This document shows, piece by piece, positions 35,921-45,805 of a stretch of DNA of 64,000 nt. Position numbers and translations under genes: made by a program. The first letter of the stretch is position 1. Every line of letters starts with the position of its first letter. The notes beneath the pieces are model-generated. The model was not told the origin of the DNA. It searched no databases and saw nothing but the letters and a program-made list of their open reading frames with translations. The DNA comes from an uncultured Erythrobacter sp. (GTDB lineage: Bacteria > Pseudomonadota > Alphaproteobacteria > Sphingomonadales > Sphingomonadaceae): the NCBI GenBank assembly GCA_947502305.1, contig CANMZA010000001.1:1240001-1304000 (forward strand), in the 5' to 3' direction.

Positions 35921-36631
35921 TTAATCGGTTAGCTCTTCGGTCTTCACCACGATCATCAGATCAACGCGGCGCGTGACGGGATTGCCCTCCTCATCGCGGT
36001 AAGGCGGCTGAACATTTCTATTCATTCCGGGGCACGGTTCATCTTCCATTGTGCGCCGCATCCGGTCACCAATTTCTCCAGCGATCTCGATGACCTCGCA
36101 ATCCTCGATGCGCCCCTCCGCTGTGGCGGTGAATTGTACGTGGATTGTGGCGCTACCGGGGAATTGCGGTTCGCGTTTTCGCCAGACCTGATAATCCCGG
36201 TGTGTTCCAGCGATGGGCATCCCGTTTTCATCCTGAGCCGGCAAAAACTTGGCGCGCTCCATCGCGATTTCGCAGGTTTTTGCATCGAGCGCCGCGTGCC
36301 CGGCGCTGTCGATAATGGTGCAATCGGTGACGGCGCCATTCGCATCGACCGCCAATTCGTAATAGGCGGTGCCCTCTTCGCCGTTCACCCATGAAGCTGC
36401 CGGATAATCGCTTGGTTTGTTTTGGAGCAGATCGAACTCGATCAGCTGCGGCGGCGCAGTGCCTTCCTCCATCACTATCTCCGCTGCATCCCCAGCGGTC
36501 GCGACGGCATCTTCCATAGCGTCAATTGCATCGCTGGCCGCATCACTAGCAGCCTCTTCGCCGCTTTGTGCGTTAACTGGGGACAGCGCAAAAATTCCAA
36601 GCGCGGCGGCAAAAGTCAGGTGTTTTATCAT
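35921..36631 (-). CDS. Exported TonB C-terminal-domain protein
   Basis: 236 residues from the ATG at 36631, which opens a signal peptide (MIKHLTFAAALGIFALSPVNAQ). An acidic Ala-rich linker follows (residues about 25-60). Two TonB-C-like modules come next: AYYELAVDANGAVTDCTIIDSAGHAALDAKTCEIAMERAKF, then ATIHVQFTATAEGRIEDCEVIEIAGE, each with the V-x-x-G-x-V-x-D-C pattern. There is no membrane anchor or Pro-rich spanning region, so it is not a classic TonB. It may be a periplasmic partner in energy transduction or envelope upkeep. It is divergent from argJ. Confidence 0.78.
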   Translation of the reverse strand: MIKHLTFAAALGIFALSPVNAQSGEEAASDAASDAIDAMEDAVATAGDAAEIVMEEGTAPPQLIEFDLLQNKPSDYPAASWVNGEEGTAYYELAVDANGAVTDCTIIDSAGHAALDAKTCEIAMERAKFLPAQDENGMPIAGTHRDYQVWRKREPQFPGSATIHVQFTATAEGRIEDCEVIEIAGEIGDRMRRTMEDEPCPGMNRNVQPPYRDEEGNPVTRRVDLMIVVKTEELTD

Positions 36632-36720
36632 GGCAAGTAGCGTAGCCGATACCGTCTGAATACAAAACAACCAAAGCGCCCAATTGCGGCGCGGCGCTAA
36701 CCGCATTACGGCGCATCTTT

Positions 36721-37947
36721 ATGGACCTGACACGCTCTCCGCTCGCTTTGCCCTTTCCCGAAATGCCGCCGATTGCGGGCGTCACTGTGCGCACCGCGCG
36801 GGCGCATTACAAAGAGTGGGACCGCGCGGATCTGACCTTTATAGAAGTGGACGAAGAAACCGCCCTTGCCGGGGTTTTCACGCAAAGCGCCTGCGCCTCC
36901 ACCGAGGTCGAAATGGGCCGCGAACAGGTAAAAGGCGGCACTGCACGGGCGTTGATCGTCAATGCCGGCAATTCCAACGCATTCACCGGATATCGCGGAC
37001 GCGAGGCGGTTGAGGCCATTATGACGCAGGTTGGCGAGGCGCTGTCCTGTGCGCCGGACCAAGTGCTGGTATCCTCCACCGGGGTCATTGGCGTGCCGCT
37101 GCCGAAAGACAAAGCCCGCGCAGGCGTTGCCGCCGCGTTGGAGGCGGAGCCATGCGGGTGGGAAGAAGCCGCCAATGCCATCGCCACCACCGATACATTT
37201 GCAAAAGGCGCGCGGGCCGCTGCTGTGGTGGACGACGTGCGCGTGGAACTGGCGGGGATCATCAAAGGGTCCGGGATGATTGCGCCGGACATGGCGACGA
37301 TGCTGGGATATGTCTTCACCGATGCCAATATCGCGCCGGAATTCCTCCAAACGCTGCTGTCACAAGCGAATGCTCAAACTTTCAGCTGCATCACCGTCGA
37401 TGGCGACACCTCAACCAGCGATACGGTGCTGGCTTTCGCAACTGGCAAAGCGGATCATCCCCAAATCACCGGATGGGACAGCCCCGGCGCGGATGCTTTC
37501 GCCGCTGCGCTTTTGGACATCACCCGCGCGCTAGCCCAGATGGTGGTGCGTGATGGAGAAGGCGCGTCGAAATTCATCACCATCCGCGTAACCGGCGCGC
37601 AAAGCGATTACAGCGCCCGCCGGGTCGGGCTGGCGATTGCCAATTCGCCCTTGGTCAAAACCGCAATTGCTGGTGAAGACGCCAATTGGGGCCGCGTCGT
37701 CATGGCGGTTGGTAAAGCGGGCGAACCGGCGGACCGGGACCGGCTCTCAATTGCATTTGGCGGCGTATGGGCGGCGCGCGGCGGCATGCCCGTGGATGAT
37801 TATGACGAAGCGCCCGTGGCGCAGCATTTAAAGGGTGAAGAAATTGATCTGGCTGTTGATTTAGGGATCGCAGAGGGCCGCGCCCATGTCTGGACCTGCG
37901 ATTTAACCCACGGATATATTTCGATTAACGCGGATTACCGATCATGA
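36721..37947 (+). CDS. argJ: Bifunctional glutamate N-acetyltransferase / ornithine acetyltransferase
   Basis: 408 residues. ArgJ transfers acetyl from N-acetylornithine to glutamate and can also use acetyl-CoA. The self-cleavage site is in IKGSGMIAPDMATMLGYVFTDA, with the nucleophile Thr193 after Ala; KGSGM and NSNAFTG are further family blocks, and the C-terminus HGYISINADYRS is typical. The precursor is processed into alpha and beta chains at that Thr. The 3' end overlaps the next gene by 4 bases (ATGA). Confidence 0.97.
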   Translation: MDLTRSPLALPFPEMPPIAGVTVRTARAHYKEWDRADLTFIEVDEETALAGVFTQSACASTEVEMGREQVKGGTARALIVNAGNSNAFTGYRGREAVEAIMTQVGEALSCAPDQVLVSSTGVIGVPLPKDKARAGVAAALEAEPCGWEEAANAIATTDTFAKGARAAAVVDDVRVELAGIIKGSGMIAPDMATMLGYVFTDANIAPEFLQTLLSQANAQTFSCITVDGDTSTSDTVLAFATGKADHPQITGWDSPGADAFAAALLDITRALAQMVVRDGEGASKFITIRVTGAQSDYSARRVGLAIANSPLVKTAIAGEDANWGRVVMAVGKAGEPADRDRLSIAFGGVWAARGGMPVDDYDEAPVAQHLKGEEIDLAVDLGIAEGRAHVWTCDLTHGYISINADYRS

Positions 37948-38762
37948 GCGCTTCTGCAATGTCCCCCCTCGACGAAGAGATCCGCGACCTGATGCGATTT
38001 GCCGCGGAAAGGTCGATGTTGCCGCGTTTTCGCGCGCTGGCCGATAGCGAAATTGAGATGAAGGGCGAGGATGACCCCGTCACCATTGTCGACCGCGAAG
38101 TTGAGACATTCTTGACCGAAGCGCTCACCAAATTGGCGCCGGGCGTTGCGGTTGTCGGCGAAGAAGCCGTGGCCGAAGATGAAAGCGTGCTCGAACATTT
38201 ATCCGGCCAATGTTGGATCATTGATCCGCTGGATGGGACGGCCAATTTCACCGAAGGAAAAGAGCCATTCGGCATGATCATCGCCTTGGCGGATGCGGGC
38301 AAGGCGGTTGCAGGCTGGATCTATGATCCCAATTCCGATCGGTTTTGCCACACAAAATCCGGCGAAGGCGCCTTTGTGAACGGAGAACGGGTCACCGCAA
38401 AAACAACCGGCCGAGACCAACCCGTCGCCGCGATCAGCCGTATTTTCCTAACCGAAGAACAATGCGCGATGGTCGATGAACGATTGGCCCCGCATTACAC
38501 ATTGGTCGATATTCCGCGCTGCGCCGCCGAACAATATCCGCGCCTCGCACTGGGTCAAAATGATGTGTCGAGTTTCAAACGCACGCTGGCATGGGATCAC
38601 GCGGCGGGTGTGTTGTGGCTGAACGAAGCAGGCGGAAAAGCGGCCCGGTTAGACGGCAGCGAATACCGCGTTGATCAGCATGGAATGCCGGGATTGGTGG
38701 GCGCATCATCCCCGGCAATCTGGGATGAATTCGTCCAAAGAGTAAGGGCGCAGCCGAATTAA
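37944..38762 (+). CDS. Inositol-monophosphatase-family phosphatase
   Basis: 272 residues of the lithium-sensitive, Mg-dependent phosphatase family. The metal sites are VVGEEA (EE), WIIDPLDGTANF near residue 94, and AWDHAAGVLWLNEAGG in the C-terminal third. In this family the substrate may be myo-inositol phosphate, histidinol phosphate (HisN) or 3'-phosphoadenosine 5'-phosphate (CysQ). Coupling to argJ by a 4-base overlap suggests amino-acid biosynthesis, and HisN-type activity is one reasonable guess. It is convergent with trxA. Confidence 0.9.
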   Translation: MSASAMSPLDEEIRDLMRFAAERSMLPRFRALADSEIEMKGEDDPVTIVDREVETFLTEALTKLAPGVAVVGEEAVAEDESVLEHLSGQCWIIDPLDGTANFTEGKEPFGMIIALADAGKAVAGWIYDPNSDRFCHTKSGEGAFVNGERVTAKTTGRDQPVAAISRIFLTEEQCAMVDERLAPHYTLVDIPRCAAEQYPRLALGQNDVSSFKRTLAWDHAAGVLWLNEAGGKAARLDGSEYRVDQHGMPGLVGASSPAIWDEFVQRVRAQPN

Positions 38763-38803
38763 CGACCGCGCCCCTATCTTACTTCTCAGCAATCAAAGGC
38801 GGT

Positions 38804-39124
38804 TTAAAGCGCGCCTTCAATGAAGGATTTAAGCTGGCTCTTGGGTCCGGCGCCCTTTTGCTCCGCGACAAGTTTGCCGCCTTTATACATCGCCAGATAC
38901 GGGATCCCTTGAATGCCCAATTCCGCAGCGATATCAGTGTTATCGACGATATCCACCTTGGCGATTGTGACTTGATCGGCAAATTCTTCGCTCAATTCCT
39001 CAAGCGCCGGGGCGATCATCTTACAAGGTCCGCACCATTCCGCCCAAAAATCAACCAGGACAGGTTTTTCGCTGGCAAGAACATCGGTTTTGAAACTGTC
39101 ATCGGTGACGTTGATAGTGGCCAT
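38804..39124 (-). CDS. trxA: Thioredoxin
   Basis: 106 residues with the active site W-C31-G-P-C34-K, preceded by VLVDFWAEW and followed by IAPALEEL, VDIVDNTDIAAELGIQGIPYLAMYKGG with the cis-Pro. It is a general cytoplasmic disulphide reductase. It lies 88 bases downstream of addA on the same strand, an arrangement I recall from other alphaproteobacteria. Confidence 0.97.
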   Translation of the reverse strand: MATINVTDDSFKTDVLASEKPVLVDFWAEWCGPCKMIAPALEELSEEFADQVTIAKVDIVDNTDIAAELGIQGIPYLAMYKGGKLVAEQKGAGPKSQLKSFIEGAL

Positions 39125-39212
39125 ATCGGCTTCTCCTAAAAAGGGCTGATCCTAAATCGGGTTGGAACCCTTGGTTTCGTTGATGTCTATTTAGGGGCGC
39201 TGGGCGCTGCAC

Positions 39213-42200
39213 TCAATATGCGCTGGCGCTTTGCGGCGCATAGGATTCCTGCGCCGCGCCCAAATGATCCTTTTGCGCCGCAAGTGCCGCCTCGGGAACT
39301 TCGATCAATTGCGGCGTGTGGGTGTAGAGCACGGCTGCGCGCACTTTGCGGCCGGGATAAATGGCCTCCAGCGCGGCGGCATAGGCGGCCATTTGCCGCA
39401 CGGTTGCCCTAGGCAATGAAGCTGCGCTGATGGGCGGGCGGCGCGTCGTTTTGAAATCCACTACCGTCACGGCGTCATCTGCGACCAACAAACGGTCCGC
39501 TGTCCCCGCGACCACCACACCGCCAATTGTCGCGGCGAGCGGAACTTCGGCCAAGGCCTCAGCAGAGAATATCTCAGAAAATTCCGGCTGCGACAGGACT
39601 GTAATCGCGCTGCTCACCATTTCTGCGCGAATGTCATCGGCAAGATCGCCCGCCTGCCGCGCCAACCATGCGGTTGCGGCTGTTTCCCGGTCTGCCACCG
39701 GCAAATCAGGCAGGCGTTCCAGCAAACGGTGGATCAGCGTCCCGCGCCGCGCCGCAATTCCCGCAGCATCCGGGGAGAGCGGCGGGTCTGCGCCTTGCTC
39801 TTCGCCTGCGCTGCTGGGCGCCAAGGGTTTGGGCGGGCGCGGCTCTGCGCCAATTTGCGCCGCCGCCCAATCGGGCAAGACCGGGTCCTGCGGCAACATA
39901 TCATCGCCTTCCGCCGTGACCATTGGATCAGCGCGGACGCCAAATTCTTTGCGCGTGCCCCACACATCATCGTCCAAACTGGGACTGTCGAAAACCGGCT
40001 CCAGATGCGCGAACCAGCTGTCTTCTGGCGGCCCCTTTTCCGCATGTCTCGGTCCTAGAGAACCGCCGATAAACAACGCCTCCTCCGCCCGCGTCATCGC
40101 GACATAGAGCAAACGCCAATGCTCCTGCATCTCAGCAATCTTGGCCTTCTCATCTGCCGCCGCAATCGGGCCGACGCGTTCGTCCTTGGATAGGCCGGGC
40201 AGCGGAACTTTCGCTGCGTTCTCTCCCTGCGAGCCAACGGGATCATCGGACAATTCTAACGAGCTGCCCTGCCCCGGTTCGCCCGTCGCATCGGCCAGAA
40301 TCACAATCGGCGCTTGCAACCCTTTTGATCCATGAACGGTCATCACGCGCACTTGGCCAGTGGCCTCATCCGCATCGCGTTTCAGATCGCTCGTCCCGGC
40401 CTCAAACCATTCGATGAAACCCGCCAGACTGGGCGTATGCGCCGCCTGATAGGCAAAGGCGGCATTGACCAATTCGTCAATCGGATCATTCGCCTCGCGC
40501 CCCAAACGCGCCACCAATTCGCGCCGCGCATTCCACGGCCCGGTCAACAACCACGCCAGCAATGCCTGCGGTGTTTCAAAATCCGCCCGCGCCAGCAAAT
40601 CGCGCAATTTCGCGGCGGTTTGCACAACAAAGGGATGATCCCCGCCGCGCAAATGATCCCACAATCGCACTTTCGCGCCGCGCGGCACATGCTCCAGCAA
40701 GTCATCCTGCGACCACCCGATCAGCGGCGATGCCAGCACATTTGCAAGGCTCAAATCATCGAGCGGCTGCGCAGCAAAACGCAAAGCCGCCATCAAATCC
40801 TTTACCGCCAGCGGCGCGCCAAGCCGCAACCGATCGACCCCGGCCACCGCGACGCCTTTTGAATGCAATTTCGCAACAATCTGCGCCGCGAGCTCTTTGC
40901 GTTTGCGCACCAACACCAGAACATCGCCCGGCGCGGCATGGCGCGCTTTGCCGTTCTTTTGCAGGACGAATGGCGCGTATTTAGGGTGCCGATCATTCAC
41001 CCAGCGCTGCACTTGATCGGCGATTTTTTCCGCCAGCAAAGTGTCATGCGCAGGCAGCCAATCCCGATCGTCCTCTGGGGCTTCGCCATCATCATTTGCA
41101 TCCGGCAATCCCGTCACCGGGTCCCACAAGGCGACCAGACCCGGCGCATCGGAATCGAAAAATGACACATGATCGGCAGGCGGCGCGGTTAAACCAAACG
41201 CCTCATGCCCAATCACCCCAATCGCCTCATTGACGAAGCCTAGGACCGGCGGCGAGCTGCGGAATGAGCGGCCCAGATCAAGGTCATTCCATGTCGGCAA
41301 TCGCCGGTCTTCGCGCAATTCATGCGCATGTTTGCGCGCCGCCTCGATGCGGGCATGCACTTTGTCTTTGGCGCGGGCAAAGTTCTCTGGACTGGTGCCC
41401 TGAAAACCAAAGATCGCCTGTTTGTAATCACCCACGGTGAAAATCGTGCGGACAATATCGCCGCGCGCGCCCTCTCCGCTGAAGAAATCGTCGATCAGGG
41501 CGAAGACGATATCCCATTGCGATTGGTTGGTATCTTGCGCTTCGTCGATCAGGACATGGTCGAAACTGCGGTCAAGCTTATACCGGATCCAATCGGCCGC
41601 CCCGGCGGCGCTCAGTAATTGCGCGGCTTTGCGGATCAAATCGTCGAAATCGAGCATCCCCTCACGCGCCTTTGCCGCCTCCCACCGATCCGCGAAATGC
41701 GCGCCCATTTCCAGCGCTGGCGTGAGGAAATCTGCCAAGGCAAGCAATGCGCGGCGTTCCTCGACCATGGCCACCGCTTCGGCGATCATATCCTGACCTT
41801 CTGCGAAACCAGGATCGTTCTCACGCGGCTTTTTCAGGTTCATCGCAGGCGTGTCGTCCGCTTTTAGCAAAGTGCCGCGAAATCCGCCGACCGCTTCAAT
41901 CCGGTCAGCATGGTTCAGCGTCAGCCATTCGCGCATGAAAGCGAGACATTTGTCCGCTGTCTTGGTCCCCCAATCTTCCAGCGCGGGCACCATTGAAAGG
42001 ACATGATCATCCGGAAAAATATCTGGCCCCAGCCCTTGCACCGCCCAATCCGCATCCGCCCCCACGGGCATATCGAGCAACCGCAGGACCCGGCTCCGCA
42101 TTGGCGCTTTCCAAGCGGATGCCCCTTCCCACAATTGCGCCGCCCCGGCGCAGCGCATCAACCATTGACGCAGCGCATCGGGATCTTTGACGCAGGCGAA

Positions 42201-42749
42201 ATTTTCGACCGCCGCGCCCAGTTCGGTATCGCCAGCCTGTTCCGCATCGGTCAGCATATCGGCCAAGACTTGGCGGGCCAGCAAGTCACGCTCGCGGTCC
42301 TCCATCGGGCGCGCACCGGGCGGCAAATCGGCTTCTTCTGGGAAATTGGCGAGCAGCCATTGAGAAAATGCGTGGATCGTATCGATCCGCAGCCCGCCGC
42401 CGGGGCAATCAATCACGCTGGCAAACAATGTCCGGGCGCGCGCCTGAGTATCGGGATCAATATCCGCGCCCAAATGCGACAATTCTTTGCCCAGCTGCCC
42501 GGCCTCCAACCGCACCCAGCGCGCCAGAACCGAATTGATGCGGTTCGCCATTTCCGCCGCGCCTGCTTTGGTAAAGGTTAGACACAAAATCTGCGACGGA
42601 TCGACGCCCGGTGTCAGCAGCAACCGCAATACGCGCGCCGATAACACCTGCGTCTTGCCCGTCCCCGCCGAAGCCGACAGCCAGACATTATCGCGCGGAT
42701 TGGCCGCGCCGAGTTGATTGTCTGCGAGTTTAAAGACCGCGCCGCTCAT
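39213..42749 (-). CDS. addA: Double-strand-break repair helicase-nuclease AddA
   Basis: About 1178 residues from the ATG at 42749, which overlaps the addB stop by 4 bases; the frame extends to 42788, but the shorter start aligns better. UvrD-type helicase: Walker A SASAGTGKT near the N-terminus, DEAQDTN in motif II, DYKQAIFGFQG (motif III), VMTVHGSKGL and LLYVAMTRAEEALF (motifs V/VI). The C-terminal RecB-type nuclease has GTADRL and VVDFKTTRRPP. With AddB it resects double-strand ends up to Chi and loads RecA. Confidence 0.96.
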   Translation of the reverse strand: MSGAVFKLADNQLGAANPRDNVWLSASAGTGKTQVLSARVLRLLLTPGVDPSQILCLTFTKAGAAEMANRINSVLARWVRLEAGQLGKELSHLGADIDPDTQARARTLFASVIDCPGGGLRIDTIHAFSQWLLANFPEEADLPPGARPMEDRERDLLARQVLADMLTDAEQAGDTELGAAVENFACVKDPDALRQWLMRCAGAAQLWEGASAWKAPMRSRVLRLLDMPVGADADWAVQGLGPDIFPDDHVLSMVPALEDWGTKTADKCLAFMREWLTLNHADRIEAVGGFRGTLLKADDTPAMNLKKPRENDPGFAEGQDMIAEAVAMVEERRALLALADFLTPALEMGAHFADRWEAAKAREGMLDFDDLIRKAAQLLSAAGAADWIRYKLDRSFDHVLIDEAQDTNQSQWDIVFALIDDFFSGEGARGDIVRTIFTVGDYKQAIFGFQGTSPENFARAKDKVHARIEAARKHAHELREDRRLPTWNDLDLGRSFRSSPPVLGFVNEAIGVIGHEAFGLTAPPADHVSFFDSDAPGLVALWDPVTGLPDANDDGEAPEDDRDWLPAHDTLLAEKIADQVQRWVNDRHPKYAPFVLQKNGKARHAAPGDVLVLVRKRKELAAQIVAKLHSKGVAVAGVDRLRLGAPLAVKDLMAALRFAAQPLDDLSLANVLASPLIGWSQDDLLEHVPRGAKVRLWDHLRGGDHPFVVQTAAKLRDLLARADFETPQALLAWLLTGPWNARRELVARLGREANDPIDELVNAAFAYQAAHTPSLAGFIEWFEAGTSDLKRDADEATGQVRVMTVHGSKGLQAPIVILADATGEPGQGSSLELSDDPVGSQGENAAKVPLPGLSKDERVGPIAAADEKAKIAEMQEHWRLLYVAMTRAEEALFIGGSLGPRHAEKGPPEDSWFAHLEPVFDSPSLDDDVWGTRKEFGVRADPMVTAEGDDMLPQDPVLPDWAAAQIGAEPRPPKPLAPSSAGEEQGADPPLSPDAAGIAARRGTLIHRLLERLPDLPVADRETAATAWLARQAGDLADDIRAEMVSSAITVLSQPEFSEIFSAEALAEVPLAATIGGVVVAGTADRLLVADDAVTVVDFKTTRRPPISAASLPRATVRQMAAYAAALEAIYPGRKVRAAVLYTHTPQLIEVPEAALAAQKDHLGAAQESYAPQSASAY

Positions 42750-45700
42750 GCTTCGCTCTCCGGCTTCTCGCTCAAACGGATCTGCCATTCCTCTAGGCGC
42801 ATCAGCTGATCAAAGTCGGAAAAGCCGGGGTAATCCGGATTTTCCTTCGCGGTGAAAGGCGCGCTGCCTTTGATGTATTTGGCGATTGCTTCGGTCAAAA
42901 ACTGCTCATGCCGGGGCAGGAATTCCTCCGGCGTTAAACCGCTCCGCTTGCGCCCGGTTTTGATGGGTTCATCGCGGTAGGCAAATTCGCCCTTTTTCTT
43001 GGCCAAAGACCAATATTCATAGGCCGCTGTCTCCCCCGCTATCGCGCCATCGGCAAACGCGCCGCGCCGGGCGATCAGGCCCAGCAAACCCATTTGCAAA
43101 GCATAGCCAGCCTCCACCTGCGCCGCGCTGGGCGATCCGCCGGTTTTGTAATCGACAATTGCATATTGGCCTTCCGCCATCCGGTCGATCCGGTCCGCGC
43201 GCCCGCGCACTTTCACGCCATCAAACATCATCGAACCGCTGGCCTCAGTGGCGATGACAGTGCGGCCTTCTGCGGCGTCTTGCGCCACCCATTCCTCAAA
43301 CCGGGCCATCGCTGCCAAAATGCGCGGCTGCCATAGGCCTTTGAACAGCGGATGGACCTGCGCCTCGGCAAATTTTCGCGTCGCAAACGGGATCAGGGCA
43401 AGGTCAGGTTCCGCCACGCGCGCCTTGTGCCACGCATCCAAAATGTCGTGGACCAATGTCCCTCGCAAAGCGGGATCGCCAAACGGATCGGCGGCAAGCG
43501 GCTCCAACTTGCGCAGGCGCAGCACCTCTGCGGCATAGAATTGATACGGATCGCCCAATAGCCGGTCGAGCGCGGTGACCTTTATATCGACATTGCGCTG
43601 ATGCGCGGTGGGCCGGGGCATGGGGCGCGGATATTCCGGCGCCGGGGCAGGCGCGCGGTCAATTGCGGGCAGTATTTCAGGGATACGTGTTTCACGGTGG
43701 GCATCCGCCAATTCGCCCAGCAAAGCCTCCACCCTCAGCAGGAAACGCGAGGGCAATGTTGGCCCGTCGGCATCGCGTTGAGCCCGGCTGAGCACAACAT
43801 GCGGCGCGCCCAATGCGCCCGCCAAATCATGCGCGGAAAGGCCAATGCGATACTCAGCGCCCGGCACGCCCAAGGCGCGTAAAACAGCAGGAGCCAACAA
43901 AGCGTCTGCGCCCGGTGGCTGCGGCCAAGTCCCTTCATTCAAACCGCCGCAAATCACCAAATCGGCGCGCGCCATGCGCGATTCCAACAGGCCGTAAATC
44001 GCCACGCGCGGATGGCCGCCATAGGGCGGACGCACCGCAATTTCGTCCATCGCGTCGCGCAAAATCCCGGCCAGATCAGCGGGCGCGATACGCGTATCCA
44101 ACGCGCGCGCATGCAGGCGCAAATCCTCCACCATTGCGGCCAGCGCACGGCCATCTTCACGCGCCCACGCCGCCTCCCCCGCCAGCGCTTCTGCGGCCCC
44201 TGCGACCAGATCAAGCAATGTCGCCAGCGGCATTTCAGGCTCAAGTGAAAGCAACGGAACAAGCATATTTTCTGCTTCCTCCCACCACTCAGCCACGCCC
44301 GCTTTACGCGCAATTTCGCGCAGCGGCTCCAATCCCGGCGCGGGTGTGGGGCCGCGCAATTCACGGTCAAATTTGCGCAGTGAACGCAGCCACGCGCCGC
44401 GCAGTTCTTGAACCGCCTCTTCCCCTGCATCCTCACTGGCAACAGACCGAACCAGAGGATGCGCCAGCGAGCCAATCACCGCAGCAGGCGCGGTTCCCTG
44501 CGACACCAATTGCGCCATCAATCCCAGCAATCGCCCGGCCGGCGTCAGCGAAAGCGCACGTCCCGCCGAATCGTCAGCATCGACGTTCCAGCGTGATAAA
44601 TGCTGCGCCACCCGGCGTGCCAAGGATCGGTCGGCGGTAACAACGGCGATGCGCTTTTCAGGCTGCTCCAACCCTTCGCGCACCAATAAAGCAATGGCCT
44701 GCGCTTCTTCTTCGCTGGTCGCGCTGGTCATCAAACGCACATCGGACAGGCGGCGTTTTTCTGGCACCAGATCGATCCATGATTTGCTCGCTTGCGGGGG
44801 CAGGAACAAAGAACTGATCGCATGGCTGCGCGCGGGGGGCGCGGCAGATGCACCCTTGCGATGCCAGGCCCGCACCTCTTCGCGCGCAATCCCCATCCGG
44901 CCAAGCAGCAATTTGAGGTGATATTGCGGATGCGTCAGCGCATCGCGCGCGCCAAACACTTCTCCGCCCGGTTCATCCGCTGCGCCCGCCCGGCCCAGCT
45001 CACCCCACGCTTCATCGCTGAGCAGTAGGTCGAGATCAGGCAAGATCACAGCGCCATTCGGCAAATCTGCAATAACGCGCAACATTCGCGCCAAGGCTGG
45101 TGAGGCGCTGGTCACACCGGCGGCGATAATCGGCGTGGTGGGCGGGTTGGTGCGCCATTTTTGCGCCGCCCGTTCAAACAACAGATTGCGCCGGGTCGCG
45201 GCATCAACCTCGCCATGTTCATCCAACCTCGCACGCCACCGCGCCTGAACCCGTGCGAACAGCCGCAAGGATTTTTGCCAATGCCCAGACAAGTCGCCGA
45301 GCATGTCGAGAACGGCGTCGCTGGTCAGATCCTCTGGCGCTTTTTCCTCAACCAACAGCCGGTCCATTGTGCGCGCCACATCGCGGGCCAGACGCAATCG
45401 CGCGGCCCCGGGCAGCGGCGCGTCATTTTGCGCCGCCCGTTCCAGATCAATCAATTTTGCCAGTTCAAGCCAGCGCCGGGTTGGCTCCACCGCCGGGGCA
45501 ATATCGGTGGCGCCCAGCGGATCGAGCAACGCGCCGACCGCCTCATCCAAATCAAGATCGCCGACAGTCACCATGCGCGGCATCAACATACCCGCGCGCG
45601 CGGCATCGGGGCCGGTTTCGCCAAGGTGGCGGATAAAGGCTTCCGAAATCGTCCGCGCCGCGCGCGAACTGGGCACGAGCAATGTTAGGCGGGCAAGGCC

Positions 45701-45805
45701 GACATCCCCGTCCACATAGCGCGGCACAATCCCCGCAACCAAGGCATCGGCAAAACCGCGATGGGCGGCGATGGAATATACGTGGGGGCGATCGCTTTCA
45801 CCCAC
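42746..45805 (-). CDS. addB: Double-strand-break repair nuclease subunit AddB
   Basis: 1019 residues. It has an N-terminal inactive helicase-like half, starting HVYSIAAHRGFADALVAGI, in which no intact Walker A is seen. VAIYGLLESRMARADLVICGGLNEGTWP and the KVTALDRLLGDPYQFYAAEVLRL block are typical of alphaproteobacterial AddB. The C-terminal nuclease has GRADRIDRM and AIVDYKTGGSPSAAQVEAG near residue 885. It partners AddA. The start overlaps the murU stop by 8 bases. Confidence 0.95.
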   Translation of the reverse strand: MGESDRPHVYSIAAHRGFADALVAGIVPRYVDGDVGLARLTLLVPSSRAARTISEAFIRHLGETGPDAARAGMLMPRMVTVGDLDLDEAVGALLDPLGATDIAPAVEPTRRWLELAKLIDLERAAQNDAPLPGAARLRLARDVARTMDRLLVEEKAPEDLTSDAVLDMLGDLSGHWQKSLRLFARVQARWRARLDEHGEVDAATRRNLLFERAAQKWRTNPPTTPIIAAGVTSASPALARMLRVIADLPNGAVILPDLDLLLSDEAWGELGRAGAADEPGGEVFGARDALTHPQYHLKLLLGRMGIAREEVRAWHRKGASAAPPARSHAISSLFLPPQASKSWIDLVPEKRRLSDVRLMTSATSEEEAQAIALLVREGLEQPEKRIAVVTADRSLARRVAQHLSRWNVDADDSAGRALSLTPAGRLLGLMAQLVSQGTAPAAVIGSLAHPLVRSVASEDAGEEAVQELRGAWLRSLRKFDRELRGPTPAPGLEPLREIARKAGVAEWWEEAENMLVPLLSLEPEMPLATLLDLVAGAAEALAGEAAWAREDGRALAAMVEDLRLHARALDTRIAPADLAGILRDAMDEIAVRPPYGGHPRVAIYGLLESRMARADLVICGGLNEGTWPQPPGADALLAPAVLRALGVPGAEYRIGLSAHDLAGALGAPHVVLSRAQRDADGPTLPSRFLLRVEALLGELADAHRETRIPEILPAIDRAPAPAPEYPRPMPRPTAHQRNVDIKVTALDRLLGDPYQFYAAEVLRLRKLEPLAADPFGDPALRGTLVHDILDAWHKARVAEPDLALIPFATRKFAEAQVHPLFKGLWQPRILAAMARFEEWVAQDAAEGRTVIATEASGSMMFDGVKVRGRADRIDRMAEGQYAIVDYKTGGSPSAAQVEAGYALQMGLLGLIARRGAFADGAIAGETAAYEYWSLAKKKGEFAYRDEPIKTGRKRSGLTPEEFLPRHEQFLTEAIAKYIKGSAPFTAKENPDYPGFSDFDQLMRLEEWQIRLSEKPESEA